From: an uncultured Candidatus Actinomarina sp.
GTDB taxonomy: Bacteria > Actinomycetota > Acidimicrobiia > Actinomarinales > Actinomarinaceae
Length of the DNA: 64,000 nucleotides
Assembly (NCBI GenBank): GCA_902519845.1
Contig: CABYLQ010000003.1
Span: 1 to 64,000, forward strand
Reading direction: 5' to 3'
The translations under genes were made by a program, and so were the position numbers. A model generated the notes under the pieces. It saw only the letters and a list, made by a program, of their open reading frames with translations, ran no database searches and was not told the DNA's origin. Positions 55,212 through 62,847 of this stretch are shown here, one piece after another. The number at the start of each line of letters is the position of its first letter. Within the stretch, counting starts at the first letter, position 1.

Positions 55212-56687
55212 TTATGCTTTTATTTCTTGGTTCCATTTTTCTAAATAAGGTTTTAGATTAAATTTAGTGGCTGTTGATTTTGATGTCATATAACGAATTT
55301 TTCCATATATTGGCCTTTCAGGTCCCCAAGCTCTATCATATCTTCCCAGAATCCAAAATACACCAGAATAGGAATTTGGATCTCTTCCATCAAGAGCAAA
55401 ACGATCATTAAGATCAATTAAATAAGAAAGGGCGATCTGAGGATTTGGAGTCCACTCAAGAATTTTTTTTCCCCACAACATTCTGAGGTAGTTATGAATC
55501 CTACCTTCAAGTCTTAGCTGATTTTGTGCAGCATTCCAGATCTCGTCATGAGTTTCTCCATTTGTAAGTTCCGCTAAATCATATATGTGTTCTCTTTCAT
55601 CATTCGTATGTTCATCTAATGTTTTAATAGCCCATTCAGGAAGAGACTGATATTGGTCATAGTTAGCACGCTTAACGCATGTATGATAACCAAGTTCTCT
55701 CCAAGTAATTAATTCATCAAAAAAACTTTCCAGATTTGATGAGCCACCCCACCAACCCTCTCTTCGACCAACAAAATTCGGATCAATATTTTCTACAGAC
55801 CAAGACTCAGTACTTATTATTTTTTCAAATACTTCAAAGGTGGATATATGTCCAAAATGGAAATACGGCGATAACTGACTACTAGCATCCTCTGAGGGAT
55901 GACTTCTTCTTTTTGCATAATCGTTGAAGCCATTTTTCGTAAAATAATCTAGTCTTGATTTTGCTGCATCATAACCACCAACTATGTCACTTACTTCAAC
56001 AGATTTATCAACATTTAAATTTTCTAAAAATTTATTAATGTTTATTTCATTAAAATCTACCAACTTATATTTTCCAATTACTGATTCTAAAAGTTTCTGA
56101 TCAAATCGAATGTTTAAATAGTCCAATGGACTTTCTACAGGAAATTCAACAAGAAAGTCTTCAATATTTTTATGCATGAACCTTCTAAAATCATGAGCTC
56201 TGACGTATTCTTTTTCTGCAATCCTGATCGGTAGTATTCCATTTGAATCTACTAGTTCATATGTCGTATTTATATTGCCTTTTGCTTCTGCAGTCATCTG
56301 GGGAACAAAATAGGTTGGATAATCATCAGTGACTACAACAGCAGCATCCTTAGCTAAATGAAATAATAGTTTATCACTAACGCCTTTGGATTCTTCAACG
56401 TATGGAAAATAAGAAGCTTTGGAATCTTTAATTTTTTTCTGAATATCTTTTATGCCCTCTATTTCAAATTTATGTAATCTAATACTTGCCATAGGATAGT
56501 CAATAGCGATGGGCTCAAAAATAAGAAGAGGTTTTGATAATTTATTAGCCCATTCTATTGCGCGTTGAAGTGAGAAATTATAATTTACTCTTCTAAAGGC
56601 AATCATCCAATATAAAACATAGGGAGCATCCATATTTGGTTGCTCATCATTTAAAGCAGTAATTCTATTTATTGGAACTTCATGCAT
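55212..56687 (-). CDS. phr: Class II-type DNA photolyase
   Basis: A 491-residue FAD photolyase that repairs cyclobutane pyrimidine dimers with light. The C-terminal half carries the class II pattern NDRFALDGRDPNSYSGVFW followed by RPIYGKIRYM, and the RLEGRIHNYLRMLWGKKILEW block. The N-terminal antenna-domain fold begins near VLYWMIAFRRV. It starts 6 bases after a TATAAT box and lies upstream of rhodopsin on the same strand, but is separated from it by a control region. Confidence 0.93.
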   Translation of the reverse strand: MHEVPINRITALNDEQPNMDAPYVLYWMIAFRRVNYNFSLQRAIEWANKLSKPLLIFEPIAIDYPMASIRLHKFEIEGIKDIQKKIKDSKASYFPYVEESKGVSDKLLFHLAKDAAVVVTDDYPTYFVPQMTAEAKGNINTTYELVDSNGILPIRIAEKEYVRAHDFRRFMHKNIEDFLVEFPVESPLDYLNIRFDQKLLESVIGKYKLVDFNEININKFLENLNVDKSVEVSDIVGGYDAAKSRLDYFTKNGFNDYAKRRSHPSEDASSQLSPYFHFGHISTFEVFEKIISTESWSVENIDPNFVGRREGWWGGSSNLESFFDELITWRELGYHTCVKRANYDQYQSLPEWAIKTLDEHTNDEREHIYDLAELTNGETHDEIWNAAQNQLRLEGRIHNYLRMLWGKKILEWTPNPQIALSYLIDLNDRFALDGRDPNSYSGVFWILGRYDRAWGPERPIYGKIRYMTSKSTATKFNLKPYLEKWNQEIKA

Positions 56688-56693
56688 AGAAAT

Positions 56694-56699
56694 ATTATA
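56694..56699 (-). promoter_or_regulatory. -10 box of a probable leaderless promoter (photolyase)
   Basis: A consensus TATAAT on the minus strand is followed after exactly 6 bases (ATTTCT) by the ATG at 56687. It shares a 63-base divergent gap with the sugar transporter ATPase gene, which has TAAAAT 9 bases before its own ATG. Confidence 0.6.
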
Positions 56700-56750
56700 A
56701 GATTGAATTCATTTTTAAATTAAATAATATATGGTTAAAATTACCTCTAT

Positions 56751-57926
56751 ATGGGAGCAATTGACATTAAATCAGCTGGAAAAATTTATCCAAATGGTAC
56801 TAGAGCTTTAGAAGATGTAAGTATAACTATTAATGATGGTGAATTTGTTGTTTTAGTTGGTCCTTCAGGTTGTGGAAAAACTACTTTGCTAAGGATGGTT
56901 GCTGGTTTAGAAGACATAACTGAGGGGGAAATTGCAATTGGTGATAAAACGGTAAATGAAGTTGCACCAAAAGATCGTGATATAGCAATGGTTTTCCAAA
57001 ATTATGCTTTGTATCCACATATGTCAGTTTATGACAATATGGCTTTTTCTTTAAAACTGAGAAAGCTGGCAAAAAATGAAATTGAAAAAAAAGTTAAAGA
57101 TGCAGCAAAAACTTTGGAGATAAGTGAGCTATTAGATAGAAAGCCAAAAGCTTTGTCAGGTGGACAAAGACAAAGGGTCGCAATGGGAAGAGCAATTGTA
57201 AGAAATCCACAAGCATTTTTGATGGACGAGCCTCTCTCTAATCTAGATGCAAAATTAAGAGTTCAGATGCGGGCTGAATTGGGTCAACTGCATACACAGC
57301 TTCAAACAACAACTCTTTATGTTACTCATGACCAAGTTGAAGCAATGACAATGGGAGATAGAGTGGCAGTAATTAGAAAAGGTGAGCTACAACAAATAGA
57401 TACACCAAGAGAAATATATTCTAACCCAAAAAATATTTTTGTAGCTGGTTTTATTGGAAGCCCTTCAATGAATTTTGTTTATACAAAAATTAAATCAACT
57501 AAAGATTCAATTGAATTAAATTTTGGAGATAATCAAATAATATATCAAGATGAAAAAATGGAAAAATTAAAATCTTTCGAGAATAAAGAAATAGTACTCG
57601 GTATCAGACCAGAAGCTTTTGAAGATGGACGTTTTGCAAACGAGTCTGATTACTCAGAAAGTATAAATGTAAAAGTATCTTTATTAGAACAACTAGGGTC
57701 TGATTCTTATGTTCACTTTTACAAAGATATAAAACCTGTTCAAACTGAAGCAATTGAAGAAATACTAGCTGATGAAGGTGAAGATATAACTGTATTGGGA
57801 GATAATACTAAATTTATAGCAAGAATTAATCCTAACTCAACAGTTACTGAAGGTGAAGAAATTGAACTTAAGATCAATCCGTCAAAACTACATTTTTTTG
57901 ATCCTGAGTCAGGAGATGTAATCTAA
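56751..57926 (+). CDS. Sugar ABC transporter ATPase (MalK/UgpC/AglK-like)
   Basis: A 391-residue ATPase for carbohydrate import: Walker A GPSGCGKTT, Q-loop FQNYALYPHMSV, signature LSGGQRQRVAMGRA, Walker B LMDEPLSNLD, H-loop VTHDQVEA, and a C-terminal TOBE/OB regulatory domain from about 240. It is transcribed toward the permease cluster at 57930-64000 from its own start and is its likely energiser. In actinobacteria one such ATPase often serves several transporters. The C-terminal domain has an acidic insertion (EAIEEILADEGED). Confidence 0.93.
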   Translation: MGAIDIKSAGKIYPNGTRALEDVSITINDGEFVVLVGPSGCGKTTLLRMVAGLEDITEGEIAIGDKTVNEVAPKDRDIAMVFQNYALYPHMSVYDNMAFSLKLRKLAKNEIEKKVKDAAKTLEISELLDRKPKALSGGQRQRVAMGRAIVRNPQAFLMDEPLSNLDAKLRVQMRAELGQLHTQLQTTTLYVTHDQVEAMTMGDRVAVIRKGELQQIDTPREIYSNPKNIFVAGFIGSPSMNFVYTKIKSTKDSIELNFGDNQIIYQDEKMEKLKSFENKEIVLGIRPEAFEDGRFANESDYSESINVKVSLLEQLGSDSYVHFYKDIKPVQTEAIEEILADEGEDITVLGDNTKFIARINPNSTVTEGEEIELKINPSKLHFFDPESGDVI

Positions 57927-57929
57927 ATA

Positions 57930-59198
57930 TTAATACTGGCTTGCTAATTCTTGGCTAATCAGGTTAATAATCAAATTACCGGATAAAATATATTTTTTTA
58001 GTGCAGTTAAAAGATGATCTGCACCAATCCTTCGCTCCATAAGTTCGGAAGCATCATATCTAAACAAATCTTCATTAAGTGCACTCCTTATGAGATTTGT
58101 TTCTTTCAAGAGCAATGGATTTTTAATTTCGTTAATGTTTGAATTTTTATTTGCAGAGATAAACATTGAATCACTGTGTGAAGTCCAGTCTTGACCAAAC
58201 CCATTGCTAGTTAATGAATTAAAAACTTGTATAGATTCCTCAGATGAATTTAAGATCACTAAAGAATCACCAAGGCCAACCATTGCATTTCTATTCTTTG
58301 TGGATGGAAATTTAAAGAAATCGTAATCAGTCCCGTATGATTTATCAGAAGGAAAATACATATTTGCAAAATGTCCAGACCAGGAAAACACACACGTATT
58401 ATCTCTATCAACTAAATTTCGATAATTATTTCTAAATTCTTTACTAATTATTCTTTCTTTTCCACCGTAAATAGCATGATCAATAAATATTATTTCTCCG
58501 ATACTAGAAATTGATGACTTTATCTCATTATTTTTTGGGGTAATTTTTTGTTGAGACCACTTATCATAGACATTGGGCCCATATTCATGCAAAACTATAT
58601 CCTCCAGCCAATTTGATGCTATCCAACCGGTAGAGGCACCACTTTCAATATCCATACACCACAATGGATTGCCATTTGATACATTCTCTTTTGTAAAAAT
58701 CACCATTTCTTCAAAATCATTAAATTTTGGAGATCCTATTTCTTTGTATTTTTCTACGTCATACCAAATAAGTGAGTTTGGTATGAGTCTAAACAAAACG
58801 CCATACATATTATTATCTTGATCTGATGTCATAATATTTTGTAAATGATTAGAGTAATTTTTCTGAATTTTCTCTTCTTCTAAAGCAATTGTGATTGGAT
58901 AAAGAAAGCCTCTTTCTCCAAGATTGACCACACCCTGAGGATTTGGAATAATTGCTATATCAAAATTATCAGTGTTATTACCTTCAATTATTTCTGTCTC
59001 CACATCAGACAGTGGAATATATGTTATTTTTATATTCATATCTTTTGAAATAAGTTCTAGTTCATTTTCAAAATATTCGATTTGAGGAAAATATGGTCCA
59101 GCAATTAAAATTTCGTTAGGACTAAATGCAACGATTGAAAGAATGAGAGTTAATAGTAAAAATAAAATAGTAAATATATTTTTTCTAATTAATTCCAT
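57930..59198 (-). CDS. Diverged paralogue of the sugar-binding protein
   Basis: A 422-residue exported substrate-binding-like protein with an N-terminal signal/anchor helix but no lipobox Cys. It aligns by eye along its length with the main binding protein at 62848: GASTGWIASNWLEDIVL versus GASGWLATDWMEDIML, and FRYDASELMERRIGA versus FRFDASDLMPPEVGA. It is the last gene of the cluster and overlaps the ROK kinase by 10 bases. It may bind another sugar or act as a sensor; substrate unknown. Confidence 0.8.
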   Translation of the reverse strand: MELIRKNIFTILFLLLTLILSIVAFSPNEILIAGPYFPQIEYFENELELISKDMNIKITYIPLSDVETEIIEGNNTDNFDIAIIPNPQGVVNLGERGFLYPITIALEEEKIQKNYSNHLQNIMTSDQDNNMYGVLFRLIPNSLIWYDVEKYKEIGSPKFNDFEEMVIFTKENVSNGNPLWCMDIESGASTGWIASNWLEDIVLHEYGPNVYDKWSQQKITPKNNEIKSSISSIGEIIFIDHAIYGGKERIISKEFRNNYRNLVDRDNTCVFSWSGHFANMYFPSDKSYGTDYDFFKFPSTKNRNAMVGLGDSLVILNSSEESIQVFNSLTSNGFGQDWTSHSDSMFISANKNSNINEIKNPLLLKETNLIRSALNEDLFRYDASELMERRIGADHLLTALKKYILSGNLIINLISQELASQY

Positions 59199-60082
59199 AG
59201 GTGTGCCGCTCCCCTAACACCACTAGAAGAGCCATGTTTTGCTTTAACAATTGGGGTAAGAAAAAAATTAGAAGCTATATATGGAATAATTCTTTTTGGA
59301 ATTTCTTGATAGATATTATCAATTTCTGACATTCCTCCACCGCAAACTATGATATCAGGATCAAGAATATTAACAAATGTACTGAAAGATCTTGCAATTC
59401 TTTCAAAATACATATCCATTACTTCTAGTGCGTGAGAATTATTTTCGTTAAAAAGGGTGACAATTTCTTTTGACGTTTTTTTTGAATTTGTTTTGTATCT
59501 ATAGTAGTTTTCTAACCCTGGACCAGATAAGAATACTTCAATAGCTCCGATTCGACCACAATGTCTTTTTACGTTTTTTTCGTAATCATCCATTGGTCCA
59601 GGAATAGGATTTTGTCCCCATTCGCCGGTCAATTTATTTGGGCCTACAATTATTTTCTTATTCAATGAATAACCAGCGCCAACACCAGTTCCCAAGATTA
59701 CTGCAAAAACACTATCATAATCTGATCCTGCACCGTCTACAGCCTCTGATAAGGCAAGGCAATCAGCATCATTTGCAATTTTTATTTCATACCCAAGCTT
59801 TTGTTCTATATCGGATTTTACAGACATATTCTCAAGAACTTTTGTATTAGATACTTGTACTAAGTTTGTCTGAGGATGAATAGAACCCGGCATACCAATT
59901 CCAACTGTGAAATCTGAAATGCCTTTTGTCATTTCATTAATTAACGAAACAACAGTCGAGATAATTTCTTCATAGTTGTCTTTTGGAGAATCAACACGTA
60001 TTCGATTTAATTCATTCCCATCTGACGAATCGATGGCAATACCTTCGATTTTTGTCCCACCCCAATCAATTCCAATTTTCAT
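59189..60082 (-). CDS. ROK-family sugar kinase, zinc motif degraded
   Basis: A 297-residue ROK kinase, probably phosphorylating glucose or fructose delivered by the transporter. ATP/sugar motifs: IDWGGTKIEG, NDADCLALSEA (catalytic Asp) and GTGVGAGYSL. Unusually, the zinc site is degraded: GEWGQNPIPG has Gln for the ligand His, and the canonical CxCGxxGC reads RHCGRIGA, leaving one of three Cys. It lies in the operon between a hypothetical secreted protein and the second binding protein. Confidence 0.9.
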   Translation of the reverse strand: MKIGIDWGGTKIEGIAIDSSDGNELNRIRVDSPKDNYEEIISTVVSLINEMTKGISDFTVGIGMPGSIHPQTNLVQVSNTKVLENMSVKSDIEQKLGYEIKIANDADCLALSEAVDGAGSDYDSVFAVILGTGVGAGYSLNKKIIVGPNKLTGEWGQNPIPGPMDDYEKNVKRHCGRIGAIEVFLSGPGLENYYRYKTNSKKTSKEIVTLFNENNSHALEVMDMYFERIARSFSTFVNILDPDIIVCGGGMSEIDNIYQEIPKRIIPYIASNFFLTPIVKAKHGSSSGVRGAAHLWN

Positions 60083-60655
60083 TTACTTTCTCAACTCAAA
60101 ATTTAAACTATATTTTTTAATGTTAGTATTGCCAATTTTTTCAATTTCTTTATTTTGATTTAAAAGCCAATATTTAGGTGCATCAGGATAGTTATCTGAA
60201 TAATCAGTTGCTGAACCAATAACGAGCTTTTTATTGTTGATAAGTTCAACATCAAAATAACGTACATAATAAAAATAATTTTGACACCTGTCTTGAGAGT
60301 CAGTCATTATTCCATTTAAAGATTTTCTAAAATTCTCTGATTTGTTGAGGACAATTTCGACTTCACCTGGTCCATTAGATTCCCAAGCTGGACCGATGCA
60401 AACATCATTAAAATCACTTTCATAATTTTCTCGAAATGTCATATCAAAAACTAGTCGATAGTTATTTATTTTTTTTGGATTTTTTGGAAATGCTTGAACC
60501 TCTAAGTTATATGAATTATCTATATTATTTCTTATATTGAAAATTAGTTTTGTATCTAAATTGGCCTCTTCCTCAATAGCTATTTCATATGAAAATGAGT
60601 TAGTTGTGCTACAAAAAGAAAAAAATATGAGGATGGTAAATAATTTGGGAATCAA
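60083..60655 (-). CDS. Secreted hypothetical protein
   Basis: A 190-residue protein with an N-terminal signal sequence (hydrophobic about 4-14, with Cys at 15 that could be lipidated). The mature part is rich in Asn, Tyr and charged residues, without recognised domains. It overlaps the permease gene by 4 bases upstream and abuts the ROK gene downstream, so it belongs to the sugar transport operon. It could be a sugar-binding or processing accessory; no evidence identifies which. Confidence 0.65.
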   Translation of the reverse strand: MIPKLFTILIFFSFCSTTNSFSYEIAIEEEANLDTKLIFNIRNNIDNSYNLEVQAFPKNPKKINNYRLVFDMTFRENYESDFNDVCIGPAWESNGPGEVEIVLNKSENFRKSLNGIMTDSQDRCQNYFYYVRYFDVELINNKKLVIGSATDYSDNYPDAPKYWLLNQNKEIEKIGNTNIKKYSLNFELRK

Positions 60656-61554
60656 CCCTTTACAGCCCCTCCTATTAAGCCTCTTATAAAATATCGTTGA
60701 AGACTAAAAAAAACGATCAAAGGAACAATCATCGATATAACAGCACCAGAAAGTCTTAAGTGCCAGGCCTCACCAAACAAGCCAACAACAATTTGTGACA
60801 TATGTGATGTTACAACTAAGTTTTCTGGTTTGTATACTCCAAGAAAAACATTGGCAACTAAGAAATCGTTATAAACCCAAAGAAACTGAAAAGTAGCAAA
60901 AGCTGCAATTCCAGAAATTGATAATGGAACTACTAGTTTGAAAAATGTTGTCATGTTACTTGCTCCATCAATTTTTGCTGACTCGATAACACTTCTTGGC
61001 AGCCCCATCATAAAATCCCTTAAAAGAAATGTTGCTAACGGAAGTCCAAAGCCAGTATGAGCAAACCATGTGGCAACAAAAGTACCATTAATATCTAATG
61101 CAGGGATAATCGTAATTCCACCCAATTCAATCCCGCTCTTAAATAACTGAACTAATGGTATCAGCGACATTTGAAGTGGAATGATCATTGAAGCAACAAC
61201 CATCATGAAAAGGAAGTTTTTACCTCTAAAATCCATAAATGCAAAGGCATATGCAGCAAAAGCTGCAATAGTTATTGGAATAATTGTAGATGGAATTGTT
61301 ATTGCCAATGAATTATAAAAAGATCGACTAAGATTTTCCGCAAAAAATACTTCACTGTAGTTTTGTAAAGTTAATTCTGTCCAGTATTCACCTGTATAAA
61401 GGGATTCCCACCAAGATGTTCTTTTAATTGCTTCAGGCGGCCTAAATGAACTAAGTAAAAAACCAAAAATTGGAAATATCCATGTGATTGCAATTGCAAC
61501 TAAAATCAACTTTGTAAATGGTTTGTCATACCATTTTTGATTATTTCTTGTCAT
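60652..61554 (-). CDS. Sugar ABC transporter permease (MalG/AglG-like)
   Basis: A 300-residue inner-membrane permease of the MalG family with about six spans. The EAA coupling loop is VIESAKIDGASNMTTF. It pairs with the 408-residue permease upstream, overlapping it by 4 bases (ATGA). The substrate is inferred as a carbohydrate from the family and the ROK kinase. Confidence 0.93.
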   Translation of the reverse strand: MTRNNQKWYDKPFTKLILVAIAITWIFPIFGFLLSSFRPPEAIKRTSWWESLYTGEYWTELTLQNYSEVFFAENLSRSFYNSLAITIPSTIIPITIAAFAAYAFAFMDFRGKNFLFMMVVASMIIPLQMSLIPLVQLFKSGIELGGITIIPALDINGTFVATWFAHTGFGLPLATFLLRDFMMGLPRSVIESAKIDGASNMTTFFKLVVPLSISGIAAFATFQFLWVYNDFLVANVFLGVYKPENLVVTSHMSQIVVGLFGEAWHLRLSGAVISMIVPLIVFFSLQRYFIRGLIGGAVKG

Positions 61555-62777
61555 AAACTATTACTTTCCTTCTCTCTTAATGCATTTCCTACAATTATTG
61601 GGATAACACAAACAAATATGATTACTGCTACTGTCGATGATCGTCCTATATTTCTATACTTTGAAAATTCATCTAGCATTTTTACTGCAAGAAGATTTGT
61701 CTCAAGGTCACCTCTAGTTGAAACATAAATTATATCGAATGCCTTTAAAACAGTTACTACCATGTAGGTGCCTACTACAATTATCGTGCTTTTGATATAG
61801 GGGATAACTATTGAAAGAAATATTCTAATTTCTGATGCTCCATCTATTTGACCAGCTTCCATAATATCTGCTGGAATTGCTTTAATTCCGGCAGAAAATA
61901 CAACAGCTGCAAAACCAGTATATGCCCAAATCATTATCACAAGTAGTAGAACAGTATTAAGCGGAAAATTTACAAGCAAATTAGAAAGCCATCCACCTGA
62001 TTCTAATGTTTCACCTATCTGTAAATTAGATAAATCTCTTTGTTGTAGCCATCCAATAGCTCGATTACAAGAAGGGTCTGCATAGTCATTCAAAACACCT
62101 TCAATTATTCTATTGTTTGAACATTTTTCTCCTGAAGATACTCTGATTCCGTTTATGATTCCAATTTGTGTGAGAGGTGGGGGCCTATATTCATAAATAA
62201 ATTTAAAAATTGCTGTTGCACCTACGGCTGAAATTGCCATTGGCATAAAAACAATAGATTTAAAAAATGCTTCCCCTTTGTTTAACCTGTCCGAAAGCCA
62301 TCCAACTATGAGCCCAATTAATAAAGTAAAGAAGACAACAAAAACCAGCCAAACAATTTGGTTTCTTATCGTAACCAGCATCTCTGTATCACTAAAAGCC
62401 CATGAATAATTTTCAACTCCATTAAATGATTTTCCATATCTGTCTTTAAAACTTAAATAAATTGTCCTAATTGCCGGATAAAACAAAAATAAGCCAATCA
62501 TAAATAATGAAGGACCGGCAAACATTCTAGCTTCTAAAGAATCTCTTCTCTCTCTAGGTGCTAATCTAATTAGTCTTTCCATGCCATTAAACAATAGAAA
62601 AACAAATGAAGACCCAACAATTATGCCAATAACAACTAAGACGTTTCTTGATACAATCTCTGTTAACTCTCTAAATAAAATTGCTTGAGATAAAAACCAA
62701 AAAAGAGGAAAAGCTCCCAATGCAAGCAAGGAGATTCCAAAATTAAATAGTTTCTCTCTTTGGGTTAATTTTTTCAT
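61551..62777 (-). CDS. Sugar ABC transporter permease (MalF/AglF-like)
   Basis: A 408-residue permease, larger than its partner because of extra N-terminal spans and an extracytoplasmic insertion at about 195-255 with two Cys (EKCSNN, PSCNRA). The EAA loop is IMEAGQIDGASEIRIF. This layout resembles alpha-glucoside AglF. It follows the binding-protein gene, separated by a hairpin. Confidence 0.92.
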   Translation of the reverse strand: MKKLTQREKLFNFGISLLALGAFPLFWFLSQAILFRELTEIVSRNVLVVIGIIVGSSFVFLLFNGMERLIRLAPRERRDSLEARMFAGPSLFMIGLFLFYPAIRTIYLSFKDRYGKSFNGVENYSWAFSDTEMLVTIRNQIVWLVFVVFFTLLIGLIVGWLSDRLNKGEAFFKSIVFMPMAISAVGATAIFKFIYEYRPPPLTQIGIINGIRVSSGEKCSNNRIIEGVLNDYADPSCNRAIGWLQQRDLSNLQIGETLESGGWLSNLLVNFPLNTVLLLVIMIWAYTGFAAVVFSAGIKAIPADIMEAGQIDGASEIRIFLSIVIPYIKSTIIVVGTYMVVTVLKAFDIIYVSTRGDLETNLLAVKMLDEFSKYRNIGRSSTVAVIIFVCVIPIIVGNALREKESNSL

Positions 62778-62797
62778 ATTTATTTACATATAAATTA

Positions 62798-62827
62798 TAG
62801 ATGGCCACCTTAAAAGGTGGCCATCTA
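62798..62827 (-). terminator. Stable intergenic hairpin between binding protein and permease
   Basis: A perfect 14-bp stem TAGATGGCCACCTT/AAGGTGGCCATCTA with a 2-base loop lies 20 bases after the binding-protein stop and 21 bases before the permease start. It lacks a strong T tract on the minus strand, so it is more likely an mRNA-stabilising or partial-attenuation structure than a full terminator. Confidence 0.75.
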
Positions 62828-62847
62828 AATCATTAAAATTTCTTAGC

